A stretch of 64,000 nt of DNA from JAGVSV01 sp040766135 (GCA_040766135.1 JAXGRA010000002.1:141275-205274), one strand, 5' to 3'; positions 25,267 through 33,824 are shown, numbered from the stretch's first letter. Made by a program: numbers and translations. Notes: generated from the sequence alone by a model not told the origin.

Positions 25267-25868
25267 ACCGGCGGGATAGAACCCCGTTTTATTCTTTTGC
25301 ACGGATCGTTTTGGGCGTGTTTTTCGCGCTGATTTATCCTGTGCGCGCACATAACCGTGAGAAACTGGATCAAGATGCGCCCTTTATCATTGTGTCCAAC
25401 CATGGCAGCATGCTGGATCCGCTGGCCATTTCTGTCAAATGCAAGCGGCACGAAATCCGGTGGCTGGGGAAAAAGGAATTGACCACTCACCCGGTGGTGC
25501 GCTGGCTGGTTACACACCTGCATATGATTACACTAGACCGGCATATGACCGATCTCGCGGCCATGCGCACAGCCTTGCAGGTACTCAAGCAGGGGCATGT
25601 GCTGGGCATCTTCCCCGAAGGTACTCGCAGAAAGCCTGAGGAAACTATGCAGATGCTGGAGCCTGGCGTAAGCCTGCTGGCTTTGCGCGCGCGGGTGCCT
25701 TTGGTGCCTGTGCTGATCAAGGGCACATTCCGTCCCTTCCGCCGGGTAGACCTGTATGTGGGCGATGCCATTACCTATGATGATTTGCTGGACAGCGGCA
25801 TGAACCGTGACACGCGGGACAGGTTGACCGCACGCATTGCCGAGGCTGTTCTTGCCTTGGGCAAATAA
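25254..25868 (+). CDS. plsC: 1-acyl-sn-glycerol-3-phosphate acyltransferase
   Basis: A 204-residue membrane-associated acyltransferase that makes phosphatidic acid from lysophosphatidic acid. Motif I is SNHGSMLD (NHx4D catalytic pair), motif III is FPEGTRR, and motif IV lies around VPLVPVLIKG. A hydrophobic N-terminal stretch precedes motif I. The ATG has GGAGGAAGC in front of it and lies inside the end of cmk. Confidence 0.93.
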   Translation: MSDVNRRDRTPFYSFARIVLGVFFALIYPVRAHNREKLDQDAPFIIVSNHGSMLDPLAISVKCKRHEIRWLGKKELTTHPVVRWLVTHLHMITLDRHMTDLAAMRTALQVLKQGHVLGIFPEGTRRKPEETMQMLEPGVSLLALRARVPLVPVLIKGTFRPFRRVDLYVGDAITYDDLLDSGMNRDTRDRLTARIAEAVLALGK

Positions 25869-25909
25869 TATGTGATTTTCAAAATAGAATCAGTTTTATA
25901 AGCAGGAAC

Positions 25910-25950
25910 CCTCCACCCTTTTGTCGAAATAGAAAGGGTGGAGGATTTTT
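25910..25950 (+). promoter_or_regulatory. Hairpin that contains the ispH/rpsA ribosome binding site
   Basis: A perfect 12-bp stem (25910-25921 with 25933-25944, 11-nt loop) is followed by ATTTTT and then the ATG at 25951. The ribosome binding site GGTGGAGG (25937-25944) lies wholly in the 3' arm. It could act as an RBS-occluding switch, or as an intrinsic terminator that limits readthrough from plsC. Confidence 0.8.
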
Positions 25951-28302
25951 ATGCCGATTGAAGTTGCTGAACATGCCGGTTTCTGTATGGGCGTAGCCCA
26001 GGCGGTGGAACGTGCGGTGCAGGCCGCACGCGAGGCCAGCCTGCATGGTATGCAGTGTTTTTCCCTGGGGCAATTAATCCACAATCCGTTGGAGGTGCAG
26101 CGCCTGACGCGCGAAGGGATTATTCCTACGGAAAATCTGGAAGAGGCTCGAGGTGGCGTCTTAATTATCCGCAGCCATGGGGTTTCACGCGCAGTCCTGC
26201 AACGGGCACAGACAATCGCAGGGCGAGTAGTGGATTGTACGTGCCCGTTTGTAGCGCGCCTGCATGAGCTGGCGGATCAGTTCAGCCAGGATGGTGCCCC
26301 GGTTGTGCTGGTGGGCGATGCAAAGCACCCGGAAATGATAGGCACCGCTGGTTGGTGCCACGGCCCGGTTCATTTTGTGGGCAGCACCGAACAAGTAGCG
26401 CACCTGCCTCCGGATTTGGAAAAGGCGCTGGTTTTATGCCAGACCACCTTCCCCCCGCACCTGTGGCAGGATATTCAGTCCGCACTGCAGGAAAAATACC
26501 CTGGCATTACGGTGCGCAATACCATATGCGGCGCAACACGGATGCGCCAGTCTGAAGCGCAAGAGCTTGCTCAGCGTTCGGACATGATGGTGGTAGTTGG
26601 CGGAAAAGACAGCGCAAATACACGAAAATTGTACGAAACATGCAAAAATTTCTGCAAAAAGACTATTTTAGTGGAAAGTGCGGTGGACTTACCGCCGGAC
26701 TTTGGTATAATAGAAAAAGAACGAATTGGAGTCACTGCCGGCGCATCCACACCGGCATGGATACTTAGGGAGGTTATCGACAGTATGAACGACATGGAAC
26801 AACGCAACAACATTCACCCCGACAATGAGCAGGTGACCCTGGATACCCAGGCCGAAGTTGCCCCCCAGGCGGAAGAAGCTGCTGTAGAAACAGCAGAGCA
26901 ACCTGAAGTTGCTCCTCAGGCCGATGAGGCTGCTGTAGAAGCAGTAGAGCAGCCTGAAGTTGCCCCTCAGGCCGATGAGGCTGCTGCAGAAGCAGCGGAA
27001 CAGGCTGCACCGGCAATCGAGCAACCCGCTCCGGAAGCTGCGCAAGAACCCGCTGCCCCAGCAGCCGAAGAAAGCGCACCCCAGGCGGAAGGAGAGCCTG
27101 CACAGCCCAAGGCAGAGGCCAGCTTCATGGACCAGGTAGCAGCCAGCATGGCACGCATCCGCAATGGACAGACTGTGACCGGCAAGGTTGTACAGATCAC
27201 GGAAGATGAAGTATGCGTCAATATCGGCTACAAATCCGATGGATTGATTCAGCGCTCTGAATTGGTGGATCAGGACGTCCAACTCGGTGATGAGATTGAC
27301 GTTGAAGTGGTCAAGGTGAACGATGGCGAAGGCAACGTCATACTGTCACAGCGCAACATCGTCAACCGCAAACTGTGGGAAGAGCTGATGGCCAAGTACG
27401 AAGCCGGTGAATTTGTTGATGCCGTAGGCAAGGAAGCCGTCAAGGGCGGTCTGCTGGCCTCCATCAACGGCGTGCGCGCATTCGTCCCCGCTTCTCATCT
27501 GGCCCAGCGCTATGTAGAGAAGATTTCCCAGTTCGTGGGCCAGGATATGAAGCTCAAGATCATTGAGGTGGACACCGCCAAGAAGCGCGTAGTGGCCAGC
27601 CGCAAGGAAGTGCTCATTGCTGAAAACGCCGCCCGCAAGGAAGCCGTTTGGGGCAGTTTGCAGGAAGGCGCCATCGTGCGCGGTATCGTGCGCCGCTTTG
27701 CTTCCTTTGGTGCGTTCGTCGACCTGGGTGGCGTAGACGGTTTGATTCATGTCTCGGACTTGAGCTGGAACCGTTCGGCCGTGCCTTCGGAGATCCTGCA
27801 GGCCAATCAGGAAATTGATGTCAAAATCCTTGGCCTGGACCGCGAGCGTGAACGCATCCAGCTGGGCTACAAACAGCTGCAGCCCAAGCCTTGGGACAAT
27901 GTAGAGGAAAAATACCCGGTGGGTTCCATCATCACCCGCCAGGTCGTACGCATCCGTCCTTTTGGTGCCTTCATTGAGTTGGAGCCTGGTGTAGATGGCC
28001 TGGTGCATATCTCTCAGGTAGCTCCTCATCGTATCAACAAGGTAGAGGATGTCCTTTCCCCCGGCCAGGAAGTCAACGTCAAAATCCTGTCGGTGGATCC
28101 GGATGCCCGCCGCATTAGCCTGAGCATCCGTGAAGCGCTGGAAGAAAATGCCTTTGATTATAGCGCGGACATCCCCGGCGGCGGTGAATATTACCAAGAT
28201 CAGGAGTACGCTACTGTAGCCTATGAAGATACACCGGCAGAAACCGAAGAAGCACCCGTGGAAGCCGATGTCGAGACCACCCAAGAAGAAGCCGAGGAAT
28301 AA
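25951..28302 (+). CDS. ispH-rpsA: IspH-RpsA fusion: HMBPP reductase joined to ribosomal protein S1
   Basis: A 783-residue fusion known from several Clostridia. Residues 1-275 are IspH (LytB), the iron-sulfur enzyme that makes IPP and DMAPP in the non-mevalonate pathway: cluster Cys in GFCMGV, CTCPFV and TICGATRMRQ, active-site His in LIHNP, RSHGVSR and DAKHPEM, and Thr in QTTFP. Residues 279-395 are an acidic Ala/Glu/Pro linker with a threefold repeat. Residues 400-730 hold four S1 RNA-binding domains. An in-frame ATG at 26785 with AGGGAGG upstream may start a free S1 protein. Confidence 0.95.
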   Translation: MPIEVAEHAGFCMGVAQAVERAVQAAREASLHGMQCFSLGQLIHNPLEVQRLTREGIIPTENLEEARGGVLIIRSHGVSRAVLQRAQTIAGRVVDCTCPFVARLHELADQFSQDGAPVVLVGDAKHPEMIGTAGWCHGPVHFVGSTEQVAHLPPDLEKALVLCQTTFPPHLWQDIQSALQEKYPGITVRNTICGATRMRQSEAQELAQRSDMMVVVGGKDSANTRKLYETCKNFCKKTILVESAVDLPPDFGIIEKERIGVTAGASTPAWILREVIDSMNDMEQRNNIHPDNEQVTLDTQAEVAPQAEEAAVETAEQPEVAPQADEAAVEAVEQPEVAPQADEAAAEAAEQAAPAIEQPAPEAAQEPAAPAAEESAPQAEGEPAQPKAEASFMDQVAASMARIRNGQTVTGKVVQITEDEVCVNIGYKSDGLIQRSELVDQDVQLGDEIDVEVVKVNDGEGNVILSQRNIVNRKLWEELMAKYEAGEFVDAVGKEAVKGGLLASINGVRAFVPASHLAQRYVEKISQFVGQDMKLKIIEVDTAKKRVVASRKEVLIAENAARKEAVWGSLQEGAIVRGIVRRFASFGAFVDLGGVDGLIHVSDLSWNRSAVPSEILQANQEIDVKILGLDRERERIQLGYKQLQPKPWDNVEEKYPVGSIITRQVVRIRPFGAFIELEPGVDGLVHISQVAPHRINKVEDVLSPGQEVNVKILSVDPDARRISLSIREALEENAFDYSADIPGGGEYYQDQEYATVAYEDTPAETEEAPVEADVETTQEEAEE
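26684..26711 (+). promoter_or_regulatory. Possible internal promoter for a separate S1 product
   Basis: Inside the IspH part, TGGTATAAT (26703-26711) is a perfect extended -10, with TGGACT (26684-26689) 16 bp upstream as a weak -35. The first in-frame ATG downstream, at 26785, has AGGGAGG 11 bp before it and lies at the exact IspH/S1 junction. Confidence 0.45.
26854..27006 (+). repeat. Three tandem 51-bp repeats encoding a 17-residue linker unit
   Basis: Units start at 26854, 26905 and 26956, each beginning GAAGTTGC and encoding a variant of EVAPQADEAAVEAVEQP. They form part of the acidic linker between IspH and S1. Copy number could vary between strains. Confidence 0.85.
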
Positions 28303-28322
28303 TCCCACCATGTAATCCCATC

Positions 28323-28353
28323 GGAACCGCGTGCCTTGCCCGCGGTTCCTTTT
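28323..28353 (+). terminator. Intrinsic terminator after ispH/rpsA
   Basis: A 9-bp stem GGAACCGCG (28323-28331) with CGCGGTTCC (28341-28349), 9-nt loop, followed by TTTTCC. It lies 20 bp after the stop codon. Confidence 0.88.
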
Positions 28354-28355
28354 CC

Positions 28356-29225
28356 GTTTTCCCGGGACACATTTTGCCCACCAGATGAATTCTATCCCAA
28401 TCAAGCCGTTAGCATACCGAAAGTAAGATGGGACTCTTCGGATGGATATCTCTGCCTCGCTCCATGGTGGCTCCGTCCTCTTTTCACATTTTTTGTTTGT
28501 TCAGTCGTCTTTCTTTTTCTGCCGCCACCTCTTGGATTTGGAAGTCTAATATCGCGTGTCTTCGGCTTGATAGAATCTCTGTACGCGATACTGCGCCTGT
28601 TGATTCTGCCCGTGTTTTCCATCATAGATGCGTTTACGCCTGCCCTGCATCCGTTTTCCAGCCTGCTTCCAAGTAATTGTTTTCCTCGCTCTTTCATAAT
28701 CCGATGTGATTGTTCTTCTCCACATGCGCCTGATCATTTTCTACGGTAAAGAAGATATCTTTTCCTGAGCACATCGCTTCCTTATCGCACCCCTCCACGT
28801 TGGCCATCGCGGATATGGACATGTGCGTTCACTCATGAACCCAACCAACGATTACATCTGTCCAGAGATCAAACTCCCTTTCAGCGTGGCCACCTACCTC
28901 AAGAACCCCCTCATCTCTTCTTGATTCCTTTCAAACGTAAACGTTCACGCTCTTCTTTCAGGTATCTACGCCGCACTCATTGTAACTCCTGCTTCACCTC
29001 TCACCATCCTCAACACGTTCTCCATGTGCCTCCAGCGAAGCAATCCATTGCGGCAAATCGATACGCGCCACACGGCTCCGCGATCCATGCGCGGACCTGG
29101 CTGTCGGCCAAGTTTGTCTTTGCAGATCCTTTTTCCTTTTGCTGCCTCTTTGATACATCCCTCAATTCTTCCATTGATACTTTCTTCAATCGCACCACTG
29201 TCTTCGCGCTCATTTTATATACGGC
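28356..29225. other. 870-bp island without an intact gene; candidate structured RNA or gene remnant
   Basis: No reading frame here has a ribosome binding site or recognisable product. Base composition differs from the surroundings: lower in GC and strongly pyrimidine-rich on the plus strand, so purine-rich on the minus strand. On the minus strand short coding-like stretches appear in different frames, for example 42 codons from 28822 to 28694. Several nested inverted repeats are visible: GGACA/TGTCC (28817-28821 with 28859-28863) around GTTCA/TGAAC (28827-28831 with 28836-28840), and AGAATC/GATTCT (28572-28577 with 28602-28607). Both a decayed gene and a large non-coding RNA are possible. Confidence 0.5.
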
Positions 29226-29254
29226 TTGTCAAGCTTGGCTGTGGCTGGTATAAT
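29226..29254 (+). promoter_or_regulatory. Promoter of gap
   Basis: TTGTCA (29226-29231), 17 bp, TATAAT (29249-29254) with an extended TGG before it. Expected transcript start near 29261. Confidence 0.85.
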
Positions 29255-29271
29255 CATTGTTGGTTAATGAT

Positions 29272-29289
29272 ATTGACAGCAATGTCAAT
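29272..29289 (+). promoter_or_regulatory. Palindromic operator-like site in the gap leader
   Basis: ATTGACA-GCAA-TGTCAAT is a perfect 7-bp inverted repeat with a 4-bp centre, placed between the expected transcript start and the gap ribosome binding site. It suits binding by a dimeric repressor just downstream of the promoter, or a small hairpin in the mRNA. Confidence 0.6.
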
Positions 29290-29306
29290 TTGAAGGAGGA
29301 AACATC

Positions 29307-30332
29307 ATGGTAAAAATTGGAATCAATGGATTTGGACGTATCGGGCGCTTGGTCATGCGCGCCACGCTGGAAAACTTTAAGGACGTGGAAGTCGTCGCTA
29401 TCAATGACCCGTTTGTCAGCGTTGACTACATGGCCTATATGCTCAAGTATGATACCGTACACGGCCGTTATGACGGTGAAGTGTCCTATGACGAGGCTGA
29501 AGGTGTGCTGATCGTCAACGGCAAAAAGATCAAGGCCTATGCTGAGATGAACCCTGAGAACATCCCGTGGAAGGACAGCGGTGCCGAGTACATCGCCGAA
29601 GCCACCGGCGTGTTCACCTCTGCCGATAAGGCTGGCGCGCACTTCAAGGGCGGCGCTAAGAAGGTCGTTATCACGGCACCCGCCAAGGACAAGGAAACCC
29701 CCATGTTCGTTATGGGCGTAAACCATGAGAAGTACACCAAGGATATGAACGTGGTCTCCAACGCATCCTGCACTACCAACTGCCTGGCTCCGCTGGCCAA
29801 GATCATCCACGACAAGTATGGCATCAAAGATGGCCTGATGACCACCGTGCACTCCATCACCGCCACACAGAAAACCGTTGACGGCCCCTCCAAGAAGGAC
29901 TGGCGCGGCGGTCGTGCGGCTTCCACCAACATCATCCCCTCTTCCACTGGCGCCGCCAAGGCTGTAGGCGTGGTCATCCCCGAACTCAACGGCAAGCTAA
30001 CCGGCATGTCGCTGCGTGTGCCCACCGTCAACGTGTCCGTGGTTGACCTGACCGTCACCCTGGAAAAGGCCACCACCATGGAAGACATCAATGCCACCAT
30101 GAAGGCTGCTGCTGAAAGTGAAGAGTGGAAGGGTATCGTGGGCTACACCGAGGATGCCGTCGTTTCCAGCGACTTCATCCACGACCCGCGCACCTCGATC
30201 TATGACGCCACCGCCGGCATCATGCTGACCGGCAACTTTGTCAAGCTGGTATCCTGGTATGACAACGAGTGGGGTTATTCCAACAAGGTTGTTGACCTAA
30301 TCCGCCATATGGCCAAGGTTGACAACAAGTAA
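29307..30332 (+). CDS. gap: Glyceraldehyde-3-phosphate dehydrogenase
   Basis: A 341-residue NAD-dependent glycolytic enzyme. NAD-binding GINGFGRIGR starts at residue 5; the catalytic Cys lies in SNASCTTNCLAPL; the C-terminal WYDNEWGYSNKV is typical. The ribosome binding site GGAGGA is strong, and codon use looks like that of a highly expressed gene. It has its own promoter and terminator and is not linked to pgk or tpi here. Confidence 0.97.
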   Translation: MVKIGINGFGRIGRLVMRATLENFKDVEVVAINDPFVSVDYMAYMLKYDTVHGRYDGEVSYDEAEGVLIVNGKKIKAYAEMNPENIPWKDSGAEYIAEATGVFTSADKAGAHFKGGAKKVVITAPAKDKETPMFVMGVNHEKYTKDMNVVSNASCTTNCLAPLAKIIHDKYGIKDGLMTTVHSITATQKTVDGPSKKDWRGGRAASTNIIPSSTGAAKAVGVVIPELNGKLTGMSLRVPTVNVSVVDLTVTLEKATTMEDINATMKAAAESEEWKGIVGYTEDAVVSSDFIHDPRTSIYDATAGIMLTGNFVKLVSWYDNEWGYSNKVVDLIRHMAKVDNK

Positions 30333-30349
30333 GACCGCTTATTGATACA

Positions 30350-30381
30350 GCGCCGCCCGCAAACAGCAGGCGGCGCTTTTT
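30350..30381 (+). terminator. Intrinsic terminator of gap
   Basis: Perfect 8-bp stem GCGCCGCC (30350-30357) with GGCGGCGC (30369-30376), 11-nt loop, then TTTTT. Confidence 0.92.
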
Positions 30382-30407
30382 AAAAGGCAGCAAGTATAGG
30401 GGGCTAC

Positions 30408-31055
30408 ATGCCAGACAGCATCACCGTTGCGATATTTGATTTTGACAATACCATGCGCCGGGGCGACAGCATCACCGACCTTGTACGTTATGCAATGCAG
30501 CGCGGCAAATTACAACCCGCGCGACTGCCAGGCATATTGTGGAGCACGCTGTTATACTTGATAGGGTCAAAGCATGAAGTGGAAGCCAAGGCAAAGGCTC
30601 TGGCCTTTATGGCCAGCCTGAATGAAGCCGAGCAGGAAGCCCTGTTTTCCGGTTTTGTGCAGGATCAACTGCTCCCCCATCTCTATCCGGAAGCGCTGCG
30701 CAAAACACAAAAACACGCGGATGCAGGACGAAAGGTACTGATTGTCTCGGCCTCGCCGGATTGTTATATGCGCTACCTTCAGCCAGCACTGCCGGTAGCA
30801 GCGGTGCTGGCTACGCCCGTTAATGCCCAAGGCGTGGTGGGTCATAACTGCAAAGGCGAGGAAAAGCTGCGCCGCATCAACCAATGGGCACAGGAGAATG
30901 ATTATCATATTGACTGGCCCGATAGCTACGGCTATGGTGACAGCGCGGCTGATGCGCCTTACCTGCGTCAGGTAGGCCATCCCGTAGCCGTCAACGCGCA
31001 CCACGAGTTGCTGTATTTGATGCCTGGGATACCGCACGTAACCTGGGGAAAATAA
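30408..31055 (+). CDS. HAD-superfamily (IB-type, SerB-like) phosphatase
   Basis: A 215-residue haloacid dehalogenase hydrolase. Motif I FDFDNT carries the nucleophile Asp11 and Asp13, motif II is VSASPDCYM, and motif III/IV is GYGDSAADAPYL. A helical cap between motifs I and II and the overall spacing fit subfamily IB, which includes phosphoserine phosphatases; the true substrate is unknown. The ribosome binding site is GGGGG. The GH18 gene follows 16 bp later. Confidence 0.86.
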   Translation: MPDSITVAIFDFDNTMRRGDSITDLVRYAMQRGKLQPARLPGILWSTLLYLIGSKHEVEAKAKALAFMASLNEAEQEALFSGFVQDQLLPHLYPEALRKTQKHADAGRKVLIVSASPDCYMRYLQPALPVAAVLATPVNAQGVVGHNCKGEEKLRRINQWAQENDYHIDWPDSYGYGDSAADAPYLRQVGHPVAVNAHHELLYLMPGIPHVTWGK

Positions 31056-31071
31056 ACGTTTTGGAGGAAAC

Positions 31072-32076
31072 ATGAAACACCTACTCATTGCCTATGCCAC
31101 CAACAAGGGCGTGAACATGATGACCGAGCAGGACGCCCAGCAATTAACACACGTCAATCTCGCTTTCGGCGTCATTCAGGATGGTTTGCTGTCGCTGGAG
31201 AAGCTGACCGTACTTAATGAACTGCCGCGTCTGCGCGCATACAACCCACAGCTGCGCATTGTGCTGTCGGTAGGAGGCTGGGGCGCAGGCGGATTTTCCA
31301 ACATGGCCAGCACCCCGCAAGGGCGCGATGCGTTCTGCGCCTCGGTGGAAAAAGCCCTGGATAGCTACAAACTGGATGGTATTGACATCGACTGGGAATA
31401 CCCATGCTCTGACGCGGCCGGGATTGATTGCAGCCCCCATGACAGGGAAAACTTTACCTACCTGATGCAGGGGCTGCGCAAAGTGGCCGGTGAACGCATT
31501 GTATCCATTGCGGCCGGTGCCGGGGATTACTTCACCCGCGACACACAGATGGATTTGGTCGCACAGGCCTGCGATTATGTGCAGCTGATGACCTATGACA
31601 TGCGCAGCGGGTTCTCCTATGAAGCTGGTCACCACACGGCGCTGGACGCCAGCCAGGGCGATAACGAGGGCATGACCGTCAAGCGCACAGTGGATTTGTT
31701 CCATCAGGCTGGTGTTCCCTACAACAAGCTGGTCATTGGCGCAGCGTTCTACTCCCGCCGGTGGGAAGGCGTGCCCAATGTTAACAACGGCCTGCTACAG
31801 CAAGCCCAGACCGGAGGATTGTTCGGGCCAGGATATACTGAGCTTGTTGAAAGCTACATCAATAAAAACGGCTGGCAGCACCATTGGGATAAGGCGGCAA
31901 AAGCGTCCTATCTCTATAACGGAAGCGAGCTCATCAGCTACGATGACCCCGCTTCCGTCAAGACAAAATGTGATTATCTGCGCAGCAAAGGTCTGCTTGG
32001 GATTATGTATTGGGAGCACAGCTGCGACCCCTCCCGCGCGCTGCTGACCGCGCTGCATGAGGCGCTTTACGCCTAA
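31072..32076 (+). CDS. Glycoside hydrolase family 18 (chitinase-like) protein
   Basis: A 334-residue TIM-barrel protein. LDGIDIDWEYP is the DxxDxDxE active-site motif with catalytic Glu109; SVGGWGAGG is the second conserved strand and VQLMTYDM a later one. GH18 enzymes cut chitin or beta-GlcNAc linkages, including peptidoglycan in some spore and phage enzymes. There is no signal peptide, so the product should stay in the cytoplasm unless exported otherwise. The start has GGAGGAAAC. Its stop overlaps the stop of the convergent gene by 4 bp. Confidence 0.92.
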   Translation: MKHLLIAYATNKGVNMMTEQDAQQLTHVNLAFGVIQDGLLSLEKLTVLNELPRLRAYNPQLRIVLSVGGWGAGGFSNMASTPQGRDAFCASVEKALDSYKLDGIDIDWEYPCSDAAGIDCSPHDRENFTYLMQGLRKVAGERIVSIAAGAGDYFTRDTQMDLVAQACDYVQLMTYDMRSGFSYEAGHHTALDASQGDNEGMTVKRTVDLFHQAGVPYNKLVIGAAFYSRRWEGVPNVNNGLLQQAQTGGLFGPGYTELVESYINKNGWQHHWDKAAKASYLYNGSELISYDDPASVKTKCDYLRSKGLLGIMYWEHSCDPSRALLTALHEALYA

Positions 32077-33683
32077 GTGTTAGCTACCTCGTGCAGAGTG
32101 GCGCGTATAGCGCCCTTGCCCGCCATCATGCGCGTGAAGTACTGGGCAATGCGATCAGCCAGCCCGGCCTTATACAGGTCTGCCCCAAAGATGTCCGTCA
32201 TGGACAGGATGGGGCGCAGCTGCTCCGCAGTGGTGGTATCGCCAAAGGCGAATTCCTGCACCAGCGGCTGCACCTCGGCCAGCTTGGGGTCAGAGCTTAG
32301 CTTGAGTTCATCCAGGTTGTCATCCTTGCCGACTAAGTAGCGCAGCCACGCCGCCAGCACAAACGGGATGGCAACCAGCTGGCTGCTGTCCAGCCCCTTC
32401 TCGCCATACATGCGGATGGTTTCGCCAAAGCGAACGCCCAGCTTCTTGGACGTATCCGTGGCAATGCGCTGCGGGGCATCGGGAATGAACGGGTTGGGGA
32501 AACGCTTGTTGATGACCTCATCGGCAAAGGCCTTGGGATCAATGATGCCGGGGTTGGTCACCACGGGCATGCCCTCCACATAGGCAATGCGCTTGACGAG
32601 CTTGACCAGATCCTCATCCCGCATTTCTTCATAGATGCGGTTGTACCCCAGCAAGCAGCCCAGCACTGCCAGCGCCGTGTGCAGCGGGTTCAGGCAGGTG
32701 GAAACCTTCATGCGCTCCACGCGGTTGACGGTCTCACGGTCGGTAAAATATACCCCGGCTTTCTCAAGCGGCGGCCGCCCGGCGGGGAAAGCATCCTCAA
32801 TGACCAAATATTCCGTCGTTTCGGCGTTCACAAACGGGGCAATGAACGAACCCTTGTCCGTCTTGACGGGCGTCATGCCTTCAACCCCTAAATCGGTAAG
32901 CATCTTCTCCACTGCAGGGGCAGGGCGCGGAGTGATTTTGTCAATCATGGTCACCGGAAAGCCGACCAGGTTTTTATTGTCGATATAATCCAGGAACCCC
33001 TGCGGCAGGCCGTGCTGCTGCACCCAATTCTCCGCAATGTAGCGGACGGCCGCGTGCAGCTTGTCGCCGTTCATGGCGGCATTGTCCGTGCTGACCATGG
33101 CGACAGGTTTTTGGCCTTTCAGATATCGGCGGTATAGCCCTGCGGTGGCAATGCCCAGCGTGCTGACCGGTTTATCCGGTCCGCCGGCAATGTCCTCCTG
33201 AATGATGGGCAGCGGCTGTCCATCGGCATCCTTTACCTCATAGCCCTTTTCTGTGATGGTAAAGCTGACCATCTGCAGCGACGGGGCCTCAAAGCGCTCA
33301 AACAGATTAGCTAAGTGCTCCGGGCGCTGTCCATCCAACCGCAGCACTTCAGCAATCGAGGCAATCACCCTGTGGTGCGCTTGACCATCCTCGCTAAGGA
33401 TGGACACAATGTTCAGGTTGTCATACGCGGTGAATATGGTATCCAGCGTATCGCCATCAAAGGTTTTGCAGGCAACGATGCCCGTATCCACCAACCCTTC
33501 GTCCAGCAGATTTTGCATGGCCACCGCATGAAATGCCCGGAACAGGTTGCCGGTGCCAAAATGAATCCAGCGGGGCGCTTTCTTGGTGTTCTGTACCATT
33601 TTGTCGATGTCAAAGCGCGGTAGCTTAATGCCTGCCTGCTCCCACGGCTTGGGATCCGCAATTCCGATACGGTTTAATTTCAT
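32073..33683 (-). CDS. Mannitol dehydrogenase family oxidoreductase (fructuronate reductase-like)
   Basis: A 536-residue NAD(P)-dependent polyol dehydrogenase of the long-chain mannitol dehydrogenase family, which includes mannonate oxidoreductase (UxuB), tagaturonate reductase and mannitol 2-dehydrogenase. The nucleotide-binding segment IHFGTGNLFRAFHA lies near the N-terminus, followed by MVSTDNAAMNGDKL and FPVTMIDKITPRP. The size suits UxuB-like enzymes, but no uronate genes are nearby, so the substrate is open. The start at 33683 has AAGGAGG; the longer reading has no support. Confidence 0.87.
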   Translation of the reverse strand: MKLNRIGIADPKPWEQAGIKLPRFDIDKMVQNTKKAPRWIHFGTGNLFRAFHAVAMQNLLDEGLVDTGIVACKTFDGDTLDTIFTAYDNLNIVSILSEDGQAHHRVIASIAEVLRLDGQRPEHLANLFERFEAPSLQMVSFTITEKGYEVKDADGQPLPIIQEDIAGGPDKPVSTLGIATAGLYRRYLKGQKPVAMVSTDNAAMNGDKLHAAVRYIAENWVQQHGLPQGFLDYIDNKNLVGFPVTMIDKITPRPAPAVEKMLTDLGVEGMTPVKTDKGSFIAPFVNAETTEYLVIEDAFPAGRPPLEKAGVYFTDRETVNRVERMKVSTCLNPLHTALAVLGCLLGYNRIYEEMRDEDLVKLVKRIAYVEGMPVVTNPGIIDPKAFADEVINKRFPNPFIPDAPQRIATDTSKKLGVRFGETIRMYGEKGLDSSQLVAIPFVLAAWLRYLVGKDDNLDELKLSSDPKLAEVQPLVQEFAFGDTTTAEQLRPILSMTDIFGADLYKAGLADRIAQYFTRMMAGKGAIRATLHEVANT

Positions 33684-33783
33684 GATGTTTGCCTCCTTAC
33701 ACGCCGCTTGCGCAGCGATATATTTGAAACCTTTTGTTGTCCTCTCTATCCTAACACAAACCAACGTTTTTGCCCATACAAAG

Positions 33784-33806
33784 AAAAAAGCCCGCAAGCT
33801 GCGGGC
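33784..33806 (-). terminator. Intrinsic terminator of rplS
   Basis: On the minus strand GCCCGCA-GCT-TGCGGGC followed by TTTTTT, 18 bp after the rplS stop. Confidence 0.92.
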
Positions 33807-33824
33807 AATTGGGGACAATGTTTT

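Noticed and set aside
28823..28837. HE-TGA-TH on the minus strand, which looks like a zinc-peptidase HExxH with TGA in the middle
   Set aside because: TGA is a normal stop in genes of this window (for example minD and rpsU), no SECIS-like element is evident, and the same bases form the GTTCA/TGAAC hairpin. Chance or decay is more likely than recoding.
29010..29213. A 67-codon minus-strand frame with a charged, protein-like start
   Set aside because: No ribosome binding site lies upstream and nothing recognisable follows; further coding-like text needs several stops to be ignored. Kept only as part of the gene-free island.
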